A stretch of 64,000 bases of DNA. Origin: Scolanthus callimorphus (lineage: Eukaryota; Cnidaria; Anthozoa; Actiniaria; Edwardsiidae). Under the pieces are notes generated by a model. The model was not told the DNA's origin, did not search any database, and was given only the letters and a program-made list of their open reading frames with translations. The stretch spans positions 28,165,404-28,229,403 of the forward strand of contig CM066916.1 of assembly GCA_033964015.1 (NCBI GenBank), in the 5' to 3' direction. The position numbers and the translations under genes are program-made. Positions 1 to 11,280 of the stretch are shown in pieces; the stretch's first letter is position 1; the number at the start of each line of letters is the position of its first letter.

Positions 1-1361
1 CGAGCGCTCGTTTCTTTCGTTTGTAACGAATATTTATAGCTTTTAAATGGAGCTTAAAATCCGGATCAGTGCACCTATTTTCTCCAGTAAACAACCCAGT
101 TATCATAGGAAAGCATAGAGTTCGGTTGATTATTTTGGCAAACCTTCTGAATGTTGAATGCGTGGGAATTAAATTCGGCGAGCGAGTCCGAATGTGTGGA
201 CTACAAGTTCTGCACAAGGAAAATTGTAAACTACGTAGAGCTGCATAACACCAGCTCAACACCGTATCTCGTTTGAAAAGTACGAGCAAAATCTACCGAA
301 TCCAAGGAGGAATAATTGCCAGTGCAAAGTCTTTGCGATCTTCGAGTAACATGCTAGTCATATCGCATTCAGATTGCTCTGCTTTCAATTTCTGGATCCC
401 ACAGAAAGCAGGAATCTGCACAGCTGTCTATTACCAGCTCTATCACCTTTTCTTGTTTGAAATGTGCTTCATGTAGCAAAACCTTCCGAATCCAGTGGGA
501 AGAATTACCAGCGCAAGATCTACGATTATGAAGCCTCCACCACAGGCGTCTTTTGTGACGTGTTTTCGGCTCATTTTGGCTCGGTTTCCAGCCTTGGCGG
601 TTGAAACAAAATTTTTCACGAATTTGAGCCTAAAACATCCCGCGAGATCGGTCGTTTTTCCCGCGAAATCGGTTATTTTCCACGAGTTTTTCCGCGAATT
701 TTTATGCGAATTTGAGCCTAAAAATCCCGCGAAATTTGTCTTTTTTCTCCGCAAACTGCCAGAAGCCCTGATAATATTATCATGTTACGGAAAATCTAAT
801 GCTCACAAAATATATTTCTTGATGTAACGACTGTAAGGAATGGCTAGGTTCAGGGTTTTGCTCTCATCTCGAATGCCCTATGAATAAACGCTGATAAAGA
901 AGTTTATACAGCGAAATGTCTAGCTCTCGGTTCCGTTCTCATGCAACGGGCAAGTTGAACTTTTTCTACAGATCACTATATCACAACATCACTTTACATC
1001 AATAATAAAAATGCGAGAACACGGGGGGAAAATATTTCATCTACACTACAGCAGGGATTTTAAAATATGAAACTTACACTAAAATAATAACAAACTTCAG
1101 CTGCGCGTCCACAATGGCGCGGATTATTGCCTTTTTTAGCGGAGCTCAAAGGCGCCAATGTAGCGGAGCCCCATAGCTACACGCAGGAAAAGAAGAAACA
1201 AAGCAAAAGTGTATATGCATTGACCTATTCTGTCATGGACTTCCGGTTTGTGTCAACACCAAACAAAACCAACAGAATACGTTATTTGTCCTTTGAAATA
1301 ATTGTCCGTCCGTCGTCACACAGCAGACAACCCACAAGTTTAATAGCGGAGCTATAAAAAT
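1..1361. other. no gene seen; short imperfect duplication
   Basis: I see no convincing gene here. Two short overlapping reading frames on opposite strands (about 443-827) fall in a region with an imperfect duplication of about 88 bp at 618-750, in which 'gcgaatttgagcctaaaa' recurs beside 'cccgcgaaat'. This looks like a repeat fragment, so I treat the frames as chance. Confidence 0.6.
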
Positions 1362-1682
1362 GTATATATCCTATGAAGGGATGAACCTCAGGTAACAAAA
1401 CTTGGGAGAAGTTATCTAAGTGGCAAATGGTGGCAACGTCATAGACACGCTGTATGACGTCATTGATGATGTCATCAAACGAGAAAAGGTATATATCTTA
1501 GGAAAGAATGAACCTCACATAACCAAACTCCGGGTTAAGTTGTCTAAGTAGCAAAGGGGGTGAAAATGCATAGCCACGTGGTATGACATCATCAATGACG
1601 TCATCAAACGAGAAAAGGTTTATATCTTAGGAAGGGATGAACCTCAGGCAACCAAACTTCGGTGAAAATATTTAAGTGGCAC
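1362..1682. repeat. 128-bp tandem repeat, 2.5 copies, with TGACGTCA boxes
   Basis: The unit begins 'tatatatcttaggaagg' and recurs at about 1362, 1490 and 1618, a period of 128 bp; the third copy is partial. The first two copies each carry a CRE-like TGACGTCA followed by 'tcaaacgagaaaagg'. Copies differ at roughly one base in six, so the array is old. Confidence 0.85.
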
Positions 1683-3192
1683 GTAAAAAAATTGTAAAAT
1701 ATACATCTCAGAAATTGATACGAGGCTAAGCAGTCAACCTTGGTAGGATGCTGTTTTAGTGGTGAAGAGGGTTTGATTTCATGGTCACTTGGGGCTTCAT
1801 TCGGAGCTTCGCATTTAGGCATTGCCAAAATCTATATATCAGTTCTTTTTTGTTGTGTTCACATATTCATAATAATGTGTTTAAAACATCACACTTGACT
1901 ACAGCTTAGACTGCAAGCATCTGTCCTTTGGCAAACATCCTTTTAAACCATGTAAAAATTGTTAGCGATACCGGTAGCGTGTTTGGGTTTGAAAACCTCC
2001 AGGATTTCTGCTGGATTTGCCTAAATAATGTTCCCATTAAGTTTCTCTTACAAAATCGCAAGGTTCTGTAATTTCAATAGAGATTAGGTACTTATGTACA
2101 AAAATTGGTTTCTGTGGCAAATTTTTCTGAAAACATCACTTTGGGATTTTAAAAACTGCTAACAAAACTACTTAACCTCCATACAGCTGCTCTCGTTTTT
2201 ATGCTTGTGCACCGTCACATCTGGATGACTGTAGTTTCAACCTCAGAGAGCCCCTAACCTTGGTTTTCAGTTATCACATGACTAAATGTATCTCCCCAAA
2301 TATACTTTGAAATGCTGTAAACTCAATAGAACTGTAAAGAAAACACAAAATTGTGCTTCCTGACTAAATTTGAGGCTGATTGGGTGTTTTCGCAGTGAAA
2401 CATATGGAAATGAACTCGCACCATTTTGTACAGTACAGTGTAAATGTATGGAGCCACCATCATGTTGGTGCCCACGCAGATTAGCACCAGCATGGCAGCG
2501 AGCCAAATTAGTAGGTCTCCAAAACCTCTATTTACTGGATTATATCGACAGGCATATTGTGGGAATGGCAGTAGGATGAACATTTATAACATGCTGATCG
2601 CGATTTGTCTAGATTGTAAGAACAAGCAAATTGGGTAAAATATGTCAGGCTAAAATATGTGACTGGTGTTGCATGGCATAAATAGCTTCAACGTTATCTC
2701 CGGATTTATGTGTCATAGGGTGCCGAAAAATTGGCAGAGTTATAATCTACACTGAAAATACATCTCCGTAGAGGTTTTAGTTTTTTGGAAGTTAGCATTT
2801 TGATGACGTCACATGAAAACCACCAATTGTTGTTTTCTTTTGAAGTTTGCCTGGTTTCATTGTAACATAGTTTCCCTCTAGTAACTTTGCTATAAAAAAA
2901 ACAATGAGAGAATAGCTGGGAAGAGCACATCAAATAAATGGCTAGACTTCACAATATGAATATATCCTTTTGTTTTATGCTGCCTCATTCTATAAGAGCT
3001 TCAGAGCAATACAAATCAGCAGGGGTGGGGGGGGGGGGGGGGGGTGTATTCTGCAGTCACTCCAAATTAATAAGTTTTCAAAGTTTGAGACTCTTTTAAT
3101 CGTGAAGAAATGACTTGTTAAACATTCCAAATTTTATGTATGACAAGCGTTTTTGTTGGTATGTGAGAGAGTAGTCTGAAGGCAATACCTTA
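1683..3192. other. no gene seen
   Basis: No coding region, RNA gene or bounded repeat could be supported. Short frames at 2282-2638 overlap each other on both strands and have no recognisable domain. An 18-base G run lies at 3027-3044, and a TGACGTCA box at about 2803. Confidence 0.6.
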
Positions 3193-3367
3193 AGGGGTAG
3201 CGAATGGTAAATCCAAGATAATTGCTGAGACGCCGAGACTGGCAGTTTAAAATCCGAGTCTGAGACTGAAGAAAATATCGGTTTTAGCTGTAAAAATTCT
3301 GAGATTCCAAGACTCTGCTAGAATTTAGAGAGACTCTTGATATTTTTAGGGACCATTTGCTACCCCT
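3193..3367. mobile_element. short inverted-repeat element (MITE)
   Basis: The left end reads AGGGGTAGCGAATGGT and the right end is the inverted AGGGGTAGCAAATGGT, enclosing about 175 bp without coding capacity. The target duplication is not clear. Confidence 0.75.
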
Positions 3368-3777
3368 AGACCTTCCCACTCTCCAGGTTTTCACGGGAGT
3401 CTCCAGGTTTTTTTTCTCAAGGTTTATCTCCCAGGAAAAAAGGTGAAACTTTCCATCTATATATATAATACCGTAAGGAAAATCGTGTCGACACTCGCTC
3501 CGCTCAGCCCTGAAGCTGTGCCGCCAAAAGACGTTCGCAAACCCGAAGGGAAGGTGGAAATCTGGACCAAGCCAAGTACCCCCCCCCCCCCCCGGATATC
3601 TCCTGTGTAAATTTCCCTAGATTATCTCATACAGTTGTTACATTTGAAACACAATCTCCAGATTTTGGAGCTTTTGGGCCTGGGGTTGTGAGAGACATAA
3701 ATCAACATCAGAAAAAAACATCAGGAAAATGACAACAAAGTGCAAATTTGCATACTTTGCATATTGGTAGCTATGCC
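3368..3777. repeat. fragment related to the adjacent hAT-like MITE; C run
   Basis: The text 'ctccaggtttt...gtctccaggtttt' at about 3380-3435 matches the subterminal part of the element at 3778-4072, so this is probably a broken copy of that family. A C run lies at about 3580-3595. No gene is visible. Confidence 0.5.
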
Positions 3778-4072
3778 AGACCTGCCAACTCTCAGTTTCA
3801 CTGTGAGACTCACGGTTTGAGGCATTATCTCATGGTTTGCCTTGAAAATATCACAGTTTTGAAAATGTTCTTTCATTAAGCCCGGTGCACACTTGCGACA
3901 TAACGACATAAGGATTATGATTGGTTATTTGATTTTTTTTAAATACCTATGCAGAAATTGTTTTATTGGTTTGTACAGCTGCAGCGTTTGGCTGATCTCC
4001 AGGTTTTGACCCGAATCTCCAGATTTTTTATGGCCAGTCTCCAGGTTTGACTTCTGAGGGGTTGGCAGGTCT
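3778..4072. mobile_element. hAT-like MITE with 8-bp target duplication
   Basis: The inverted ends are AGACCTGCCAACTCTCA on the left and AGACCTGCCAACCCCTCA on the right (reverse complement). It is flanked by GCTATGCC (3770-3777) and GCTACGCC (4073-4080), an 8-bp target duplication with one mismatch, the size hAT transposases make. No transposase is encoded. It abuts the first-exon repeat that starts at 4081. Confidence 0.8.
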
Positions 4073-4109
4073 GCTACGCCAAATAAGCGTCATGTTGTCG
4101 AGTTCTCAC

Positions 4110-4160
4110 CTCTTCGTCCGCGTTTGTAGGGACTCGAGTTTGCACTTCACCGTCCGCCAT
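4110..4160 (-). CDS. repeated first-exon unit, copy 1
   Basis: A 51-nt segment reads from ATG (4160) to a GTGAGA splice donor and encodes MADGEVQTRVPTNADEE. The same 51-nt exon, with the same end point and a GTRAG donor, occurs at 4604, 25631, 50653 and 61349. Conserved flanks extend past the exon on both sides (about 4081-4215 here), including 'catgggcttgaggacga' upstream. The start lies in CAAGATGGCGG, a YY1-like core. It is either the 5' end of a multicopy gene or a captured first exon spread by a transposon. No downstream exon was found, so the protein is unknown. Confidence 0.45.
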
Positions 4161-4603
4161 CTTGACGTACACCGCTGATCATAAATATAACAACATGGGC
4201 TTGAGGACGACCACGGCACCCCTTTCGTAAACCATCGTTGCCGTGCCATTTTGAACGGTCGATGCGCGCCGTTTGGTATACCACTCCTCCCTTTTCACTT
4301 TTTCAGTGGTTCACGAACTACTTTATTGTGTTACTTACATATTTTTGAGCTGTGGGGTGGGGGTCTCATATTGATGAAATTTTTTTTAACTGCTATTTTT
4401 ATTGGCAAACGAGCCCATGTTACTGTTTGCGCTACACAGTGCCAATAAAATATGTCTATAGGTCTAATGGCTGTCTATGATCGTCGTATCACTATGTCGT
4501 CGTATTTCATTGAAAAACGTTCTCTAATTGTCCTCAAGCCCATGGTACAATTTTTTTAAAAAGCCTTCAGTAGTTGTGATCAGCGGTATACCTCATGTCC
4601 AAG

Positions 4604-4654
4604 ATGGCGGACGGTGAAGTGCAAGCTCGAGTCTCTACAAACGCGGACGAAGAG
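4604..4654 (+). CDS. repeated first-exon unit, copy 2 (inverted relative to copy 1)
   Basis: This copy encodes MADGEVQARVSTNADEE and ends at a GTGAGC donor. It lies head-to-head with the copy at 4110-4160, the two starts being about 440 bp apart and pointing outwards. Homology to the other copies runs from 'cctcaagccc' at about 4533 to about 4725. The one replacement (T to A at residue 8) sits in an otherwise unchanged peptide. Function unknown. Confidence 0.45.
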
Positions 4655-4953
4655 GTGAGCACTCGACAACATGACGCTTATTTATTTAAGTATGTTAGAC
4701 GATTTATAGAAGAGCGTTCCCTTTAGAGTTTATTGCTTGCTGAGATAGGAAAGACAGGGTGGTAATGGGGGGACACATGCACTTTCCCGTCGTGTTCAAT
4801 CGTTAAAATCGATATGAATCGATACCACCACAGGCTCCCAGGATCATTGAGCGAACTCCAGAGTTGATAGTTTGCAGTTTTATAGTGTCGCTATGTGAAG
4901 TTTGACTGTGTTCGATGAGCGCTGAAATGAAAGTACCTACGAGAAATAAAAAA

Positions 4954-5467
4954 ATATCCCGCGATTTTTTCCCAAAAATCATGGTCACTTCCGCTCAAAC
5001 AAACCTACTATTTAGCTTTCTTGCTTACCTTTATATCATTGATATCAACCATCTCTGAATGATATAAATGTGAATCTTGTCAATTCGGCCTGAAATTCAC
5101 GTTGTCATCCCCTGGACTCTGTGGTAAAAACAAACCGTTGTGATGTTTTTGCTCCCGTCGAGGGGTGGGCCAGACATTTTCGCATACTAGAAGGACAAGT
5201 GGTGAGAGCATGAGACAATGTCTGGCCCACCCCTTGACGGCAGCAAAAAAATCACAACGGTAAAAGTTTTTACCACAGAGTCCAGGGGACCTACCTAACG
5301 TGAATTTCAGGCCGAATCGACGAGACTGAAAAGATTCAATTATATAATTCAGAGATGGTTGATATCCACAAAAAGGTAAAGAAGAAAGCTGAATAGTTGT
5401 ACTTTTACTCTGTGAGGTTTGTTTGAACAAGCAACCATGATTTTTGGGAAAAAATCGCAAGATATTT
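4954..5467. repeat. foldback palindrome with arms of about 230 bp
   Basis: The left arm (about 4954-5180) reappears inverted at about 5215-5467. Paired landmarks are 'cccaaaaatcatgg' with 'ccatgatttttggg' and 'ggggtgggccagacat' with 'atgtctggcccacccc'. The loop is about 35 bp. Arms have diverged by small indels. It is probably a non-autonomous foldback or MITE; a 126-codon minus-strand frame inside it is a by-product. Confidence 0.85.
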
Positions 5468-5883
5468 GTGGATCACCAAATGTTATATTAAATGTGCATT
5501 ATATTAAATGTTATAAATGGTTAGATCTCAATGAGATGAGCAATTAAGTGAAAAAATGTTCAAAATCGGTCCACAAACAGAAATGTTATGAAATGAAATG
5601 TTTGAATTTTGTGTGAATTTTCGGATCAAAGGCTTGTATGAATAATACTGAGAGAGCGGCACCAAACTCGCCACTTTCAAACAAACACGCGCCATCATCC
5701 AAAGCAGCCATCTTTATTCTAATCGTGCGATCTACAAAATTAATGCAAAATGGGCAGTTCATATAAATCATATAAATTCCATTTTAAAAAGTAGACAGAA
5801 ATGATTCGATTTGAACTAAGCATCTAATTTGCATTTTGTATGAATAATCCAACTCTCAAGATTTCAACTCGATTTGCTTTCGG
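5468..5883. other. no gene seen
   Basis: AT-rich sequence with short direct repeats of 'ttatattaaatg'. No supportable feature. Confidence 0.5.
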
Positions 5884-6104
5884 CAGGGCTGCAAATTTAA
5901 GAAAAAGTCCAGTTGAAATTTTTTGACAAGTTTCAAAATTCTAGTCACATTTTCTAAAATGTTAGTCACAAAAACTGAAATTGCGCCAGCGAGTTAATAG
6001 ACAAGAAGTGAGTCGCAAAACTTCGACTGACTGACAAAGTTTAGTCGCAAAAGAGAAAGACTTAGTCGCAAAAGCGACCCCCACGGGTGCAATTTGCAGC
6101 CCTG
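5884..6104. mobile_element. MITE with CAGGGCTGCAAATT ends
   Basis: The left end CAGGGCTGCAAATT is matched by AATTTGCAGCCCTG on the right, enclosing about 220 bp. CAGGG ends are common in hAT-type elements, but no clean target duplication is visible. Confidence 0.75.
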
Positions 6105-6768
6105 AATTTGGGTACTTCCATTTTATTTAGTTTTATAATTTTTTGGAATGCAGTGGCTGAGGGTAAACGATTGAGGGTGATCGTTTTTTCCTTTCAATGT
6201 ATTCAAACAATTTTCTTCTGTACGTCTCGAAAGCTACTCATTTTTACTAAGAAATGTTCTTTCATCTTCTATGGCTCCTATGTTACAGATTTGACAGACT
6301 CTCTTGTTTTGCATATCATCCTGTTTCGATTGCTAAGGAGTGGTTGCTTAGTCACAATGTTGTTAGGGCGATTCTATGGTCAACATTTGTGATGATTTAG
6401 ATTGTGATTTGTCCTGTCAACCAAACGTCACTCAGCTTTTTGTGCCAAAATTCCTTTTCTTCATTTATGAGAGAGTTGAAAAATACTTGATAATTTGGAT
6501 TGTTCCTGATACTTTATTAATTTTTGCCAAAATGTAACACTCTGCACTTAAAATCCATTCTCATCGGGAAATGGATATTTTCTGGAACCCCACATTTGGA
6601 ACCTGATTTTTGATTGTCCTAAAGACAATTTTGTCTTAAAAACAATGGTATCAAATAACATTAGGTCCTCAAACATTGAAATGAGGTAGCAAATTCAATA
6701 AGCCCTGGCCTTATAGAGTTTCCAGGACCTCAATTGGATTGAAATCTAATAAGCCAGTAGCATAACAG
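6105..6768 (+). other. probable intron upstream of ZNF-1, with conserved block
   Basis: No gene is recognised. The stretch 6665-6766 ('tttccaggacctcaattgg' then 'aagccagtagcataa') has counterparts upstream of the other zinc-finger exons at about 20255-20310, 49417-49450 and 55145-55185, always in the same orientation relative to the gene. This shared intronic block supports segmental duplication of the genes with their introns. Confidence 0.6.
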
Positions 6769-7028
6769 CAGTGGTGGATGTAGGGGTGGTGCATTGGGGT
6801 GAGAACGCACCCCCCTTTTTGAGCAAAATACGAGAAAAGAAAAGAAAGAAAGAAAAACTGATGTAAAAATTAAGTACTAACAAAATAAAGTTAAAACAAT
6901 GCACCATGTTGTATGTTATTAATCTCTGAAATAGATGCTTTTGAAGTTGCAAAATAATATATTCCTTGGAAATTGGTCAAGCTTTCAAAAAAAGCACCTC
7001 CCTTTTCTAAAACCTGGATCCGCCACTG
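6769..7028. mobile_element. hAT-like MITE with CAGTGGCGGAT ends
   Basis: The left end CAGTGGTGGATGTAGG and right end CAGTGGCGGATCCAGG (inverted) bound 260 bp. AACAG precedes the element (6764-6768) and follows it (7029-7033), a likely 5-bp target duplication. It sits in the proposed intron just before the ZNF-1 exon. Confidence 0.8.
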
Positions 7029-7102
7029 AACAGAGCATTCCTTACTCCCCTTCATTAATTTCCATTGATTTGCTGAATAGTTTGTTCTTCTCTGGTTCTT
7101 AG

Positions 7103-7999
7103 GCAAGGATCAAGTCTGAAATTCCATTTGAAATCGTAAAAAAAGAAATGAACACTTACATGGACACTGGCAATGAGATTCAACACACGATAAAGAAGGA
7201 AAGGATTGAATGTGAAGAACATGACATCTCCAAAATAGTGCAAGATCTTGAAGTCCGCTTTGAGGAACAGTCAAAATTTGTACTGAGCGAATTTGTGATT
7301 GATTCCATGAATACGGAGCAGAAAACATCTGAGATAAAGAAAAGGGATAGCCATGGCAGGAAATGTTTTAGTAAAACAAGCGATGAAGCACAGTTACAGT
7401 CAAGGTTTAAGCCACATGAATGCAAACATTGTGGCAAATGCTTTAGTGGGTCTGGTAAGCTAACAAGACATGAACGTATACACACAGGAATAAAGCCATA
7501 TGAATGCAAGCATTGTGGTACATGCCTTAGTAGGGCTCATGACCTAGAAAGACATGAACGTACCCACACAGGAATGAAGCCATACGAATGCAAACATTGT
7601 GGAAAATGCTTTAGTGCGTCTAGTAACCTAGCTAAACATAAACGTATACACATGGGAATAAAGCCATATAAGTGCAAACACTGTGGAAAATCTTTTGGTG
7701 ATTCCAGTCACCGAAAAAGACATGAGGGAGTGCACACAGGAATAAAGCCACATGAATGCAAACAGTGCGGTAAATGTTTTAATCTAGCTGATAACTTAGC
7801 AAAACATGAACTTATACATACAGGAACAAAGCCATATGAGTGCAAACAGTGTGGAAAATGCTTTACGCAAAATGGCCACTTAGCCCAACATGAAAGAACA
7901 CATACAGGAATAAAGCCATATGAATGCAAACAGTGTGGTAAATGCTTTAATCAAGCTGGTTCTTTAGCAAGGCATGGACGTATACATGCAGGAATGTAG
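7103..7999 (+). CDS. C2H2 zinc-finger protein ZNF-1, last exon (7 fingers)
   Basis: This is a nuclear DNA-binding C2H2 zinc-finger protein, by family. Before the fingers is a module of about 85 residues containing MDTGNEIQHTIKKERIECEE and a later acidic stretch; it is shared by all four paralogs and matches no effector domain I know. Seven fingers follow with CxxC-x12-HxxxH spacing and HTGIKPYE-type linkers. The third linker is HMGI and the last finger ends HAGM before the stop. In-frame methionines lie at 7148 and 7160; the second matches the MDTG start of the paralogs. The frame stays open back to a splice acceptor (TTCTTAG, 7102), so an upstream coding exon is likely. The last finger and 3' flank are duplicated downstream. 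Confidence 0.88.
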   Translation, partial: ARIKSEIPFEIVKKEMNTYMDTGNEIQHTIKKERIECEEHDISKIVQDLEVRFEEQSKFVLSEFVIDSMNTEQKTSEIKKRDSHGRKCFSKTSDEAQLQSRFKPHECKHCGKCFSGSGKLTRHERIHTGIKPYECKHCGTCLSRAHDLERHERTHTGMKPYECKHCGKCFSASSNLAKHKRIHMGIKPYKCKHCGKSFGDSSHRKRHEGVHTGIKPHECKQCGKCFNLADNLAKHELIHTGTKPYECKQCGKCFTQNGHLAQHERTHTGIKPYECKQCGKCFNQAGSLARHGRIHAGM

Positions 8000-8361
8000 C
8001 AATATTTTCTACAAGCAGAGTAGTGAAACCAGGCTTTTCCTGTACTAAATAACTAGCTACTAGAGAGGGTCCATCACCATTCCTATTTAGAGGTACTCTC
8101 AGTGGATCTAAAACTATTTGGACAACCATATCGCAGGAATAAAGCCATATGAATGCTAACAGTGTGGTAAATGCTTTAATCAAGCTGGTTCTTTAGCAAG
8201 GCATGGACGTATACATGCAGGAATGTAGCAATATTTTCTACAAGCAAAGTAGTGAAACCAGGCTTTTCCTATACTAAATAACCAGCTACTAGAGAGGGTC
8301 CACCACCATTCCTATTTAGAGGTACTCTCAGTGGATCTAAAACTATGGGACAACCATATCG
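7905..8361 (+). repeat. 229-bp tandem duplication of the last ZNF-1 finger and 3' flank
   Basis: The segment 7905-8133 (last finger, stop codon and 3' flank) is repeated directly at 8134-8361 with few differences. In the second copy the finger codon series TGC AAA has become TGC TAA, so the extra finger is dead. Because the first copy's stop lies before it, the second copy would not be translated anyway. The high identity points to a recent event. Confidence 0.92.
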
Positions 8362-8384
8362 CACATATTACATCTAGTGACGAC

Positions 8385-8745
8385 CGGTTAGCGCAGTTGG
8401 AGTTCAAACCCCGGCCGGACCAACACACAGGGTCTCTTCTAAATAATTGCCTTTTGCTCTAACATCTGCAAATGGTTAGACCTTCGCGTCTTCTCGGATA
8501 AGGACGTTAAACCGTAGGTCCCGTCTCTCACATACACTACACTAACCGGAACCAGAGGGACGTTAAAGAACCACGAGGACCGTCGGAAGTTACCCAACCT
8601 CTGTTTCACAGAACTCACCATACTAACACACACATGTTTATACAACTGATTTCTATAGGATGACTTATCAATAAATTTTAAAGCGCTTTGAGCCGTGGGG
8701 ATAAGCGCTATATAAGCACAGTTGCTTTACTTTACTTTACTTTAC
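8385..8745 (+). mobile_element. tRNA-derived SINE
   Basis: The head carries an A-box-like 'ggttagcgcagttgg' followed at once by a B-box-like 'gttcaaacccc'. The tail includes 'aaagcgctttgagccg' and 'agcgctatataagc', typical of SINE/LINE 3' ends, then (CTTTA)n at 8725-8745. The usual 30-40 bp between A and B boxes is missing, so this copy has an internal deletion and is unlikely to be transcribed by RNA polymerase III. Confidence 0.85.
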
Positions 8746-10174
8746 TTTTAGTGCAAATCAGACCCTTAAGGGTTATCAGAGGAAGCTTTAGAACGGCCTC
8801 CGTTGAGTGCAAATCCAAAGTTTATTGTTGTTTAATCCTAAGTTGGATTAGTAGAAACCCACTATATTTCACGTAATAGATAGTGAGTTGCGTAAAATGT
8901 TAAGTATGCTAGTGGGTTTGTATTAAAACAATTAGACTACTCTTTCTCGTTTTTTTTGTGTGAGTCAAATAGTCAATAGAGGGGTTGCACAGGTCACGTG
9001 ACCAAAGCAAATCTTTCTTAAAATTTATTATTTTAGTTTGTACTTGACATAGCTATGTAGCACCATACAAACATTTCAGCAAATGCTATTTGCAATCTGT
9101 TCACTTGGTCTTTAAGGCTTTTTGCGGATCACTGCCTTTTATATTGTGTGGTTCCAGAAAAAAAATCCATACCCCTTGATCAGGGCAGACGGACTCTCTT
9201 TCGGATGTCTATGTTTACGTAACAGTGGACATCGAGAGAGAGCCCATTCTGGTTCCTTTGGAAAGGCCCTCAAGGAATGGCAACTCAAAGCGAAACTTCT
9301 CAGAAAGACCTGAAAGCTGGCAATATCTATGAAAAAGCCATCAGTTAAAGTTTAAGTCGCTTCTTGCTTTCAGGGGAGGTTTCTATTTTTGACTCAGTCG
9401 TGATGGGTATTTCCCTGCTAGCAGAGGCCACTTCTTTGAGTGGCCTCTGCACACAAATGTCACAACCTCGTCCAGGATCGTGGACGTACTTGACTGGTTT
9501 GGCTGGTTTTACAAGAAATGGCGTCAGTGACCAACATACAAAATTTTGCTCAAATTTCTATAGAAAATAAAACGAACTCCAGCGAATTCTCAAAGGCAAA
9601 CTTTAGAATGAGTATCAGAGCTGCGTTTAAGAGCCTTTAAATTGAGTTAACGAGCCATTTAAGGCCACAAAAAGTGATTTTGTAAGTTGTACAGCAGATA
9701 AATTGCGTAGTTTCTTGTTTGCGCTCAAACTTGATCGACCAGTTTCTCCAAGCTCACGCTATTTTCTCACACATGCGCGACAGAGGAATAACATTTGTGT
9801 GCAGTGGCTACTTTTGCGTAGTTGAAAAACACAAGAAAACAATTAAAGTAAAAGAAAATGCAGGGAGATAAAAAGTAGCCTCTGCTCGCAGGGTAGACGG
9901 GTATCTTCAAGAACACAAAAGCCCGTGAAGAAAGGAATGCAGACAAAAACACGAGAAGCGGGCAGAATCGTAGACGTTTTTTTTTTCGACGCAAACCACG
10001 CTTCGGTGAATTCCGTAGTAAGTTCATTTGGCGCCATTTTTTGTTTGTTTGATGCTTTTGCAGCGTTCCAAGAAAATCCTGTGAAATCGGCGGACCGTTA
10101 AAATTCACGTGAGCACAGGAATGTTGGCAAACTTGCATTCTCGAACCCAGAGCTCCCCGGCTGGTCTCGCGGGG
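8746..10174. other. no gene seen; short perfect hairpin
   Basis: No gene is supported. GCAGAGGCCAC (9421-9431) and GTGGCCTCTGC (9440-9450) form an 11-bp perfect stem with an 8-base loop, too short for a microRNA precursor. 'aatccatacccctt' at about 9166 resembles the end of the MITE at 20714-20836. A long minus-strand frame at 9767-10384 runs into a tandem repeat and is not credible as a gene. Confidence 0.55.
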
Positions 10175-10545
10175 GATCTGGTGACAGCCACTGACACATG
10201 CGCGAGATTTGATACAGAGCCGTTGAGAGAAGAATCTTTCTGCGCATGCCCCAACGTTCAAAATCAGCCAATCAGCGAAGGCACTTAATGGATGTCCCCA
10301 GAGCCTCCCCTGCGAGCAGACGAGCTGGGGAGTCTGGGTACGAGAATGCACGGGGGGAGGCTCTGGTGACAGCCACTGACGCATGCGCGAGATTCAATGC
10401 AGAGCCGCTGAGAGAAAGACCTTTCAGCGCATGCTCCAACACTCAAAATCAACCAATCAGCAACGGCCCTCAAATGGATGTCCCCAGAGCCTCCCCTGGA
10501 TACAAGAATGCTCTGGGTACAAGAATGGCAAAACTTGTTTGTTGG
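10175..10545. repeat. 185-bp tandem duplication
   Basis: The stretch starting 'ctggtgacagccactgac' at about 10179 recurs at about 10364. Both copies run through 'tgcgcgagatt', 'aatcagccaatcagc' or 'aatcaaccaatcagc', and 'ggatgtccccagagcctcc'. Fragments with similar ends ('ctctggtgacatccattctcg') occur near 62665, so this is a dispersed repeat family. Confidence 0.8.
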
Positions 10546-10714
10546 TGTGGTAGCAGCATGTGAATTTTAGGCCTTGTCCACACTAACGCGTTTTCAAAAG
10601 TATTCGTTTTCAATCTTCGGATACGATGCGTGTTACTTTGGACGGGAGATTTAGCTCTAAACAAGCGACCAGTTTTTATTTGATGTTGACGCGTGCAAGG
10701 ATAGTATCAAATTA

Positions 10715-11280
10715 AGACCCCGTCCACACTAACGCGTTTTCGTTTGAATCCGTATACTTTTTGATACGTTTAGGCCTTCCGTCCACACTAACACGCTGAT
10801 CGTTTTAATCGAATCCGTATAAGTTTGAAAACGCTCTCGAAAGTAAATAAAACCTAAATATTGTGAAATCACGTGATCGATGACGTCATCACATTTTGAT
10901 TGACAGGTGTCAATTATTGATGTGCGTGAATTTGTTGACTAAATTTGGCGGTTGTCTTAGTAATTCACAGTTCGGAAAGCATTTTTTAGGAAATAACGTT
11001 AGTAATGAGGTCACAAATATTTGATTGGCAGGTTGTTTATGTGTTTGTTTATGCTGTTTTCCTGCCATGGCAGTAGGTGTTATATTTTGAGTTTGCCTGT
11101 TTTCAGAGCTTTAAACAGAAAATACAGGGTAGGCCACAGGATAGGCCATGGCCTAGGCCACGTTTTGTCCCGACCCTGATGCGACAGATAAGACTATATG
11201 GAAACCAGGCCTAAATGGTGCCTAAACGTATCAAAAAGTCTACGGATTCAAAAGAAAACGTGTTCGTGTGGACGGGGTCT
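10715..11280. mobile_element. TIR element with AGACCCCGTCCACAC ends
   Basis: Inverted ends of about 60 bp begin AGACCCCGTCCACACTAACG on the left and AGACCCCGTCCACACGAACA on the right (inverted), flanked by TA on each side. The interior (10855-11170) is homologous to the inverted domain of the element at 34083-36335, including 'aatcacgtgatcgatgacgt'. A partial end of the same kind lies at 10565. No transposase is present. Confidence 0.85.

Noticed and set aside
9421..9450. MicroRNA precursor
   Set aside because: Only 11 paired bases with an 8-base loop; too short.
9767..10384. 205-codon minus-strand reading frame
   Set aside because: It runs through a tandem repeat and a dispersed repeat ('attctcgaacccagagc'), has no domain and mixes low-complexity aromatic stretches. 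Frames of similar look recur in related repeats.
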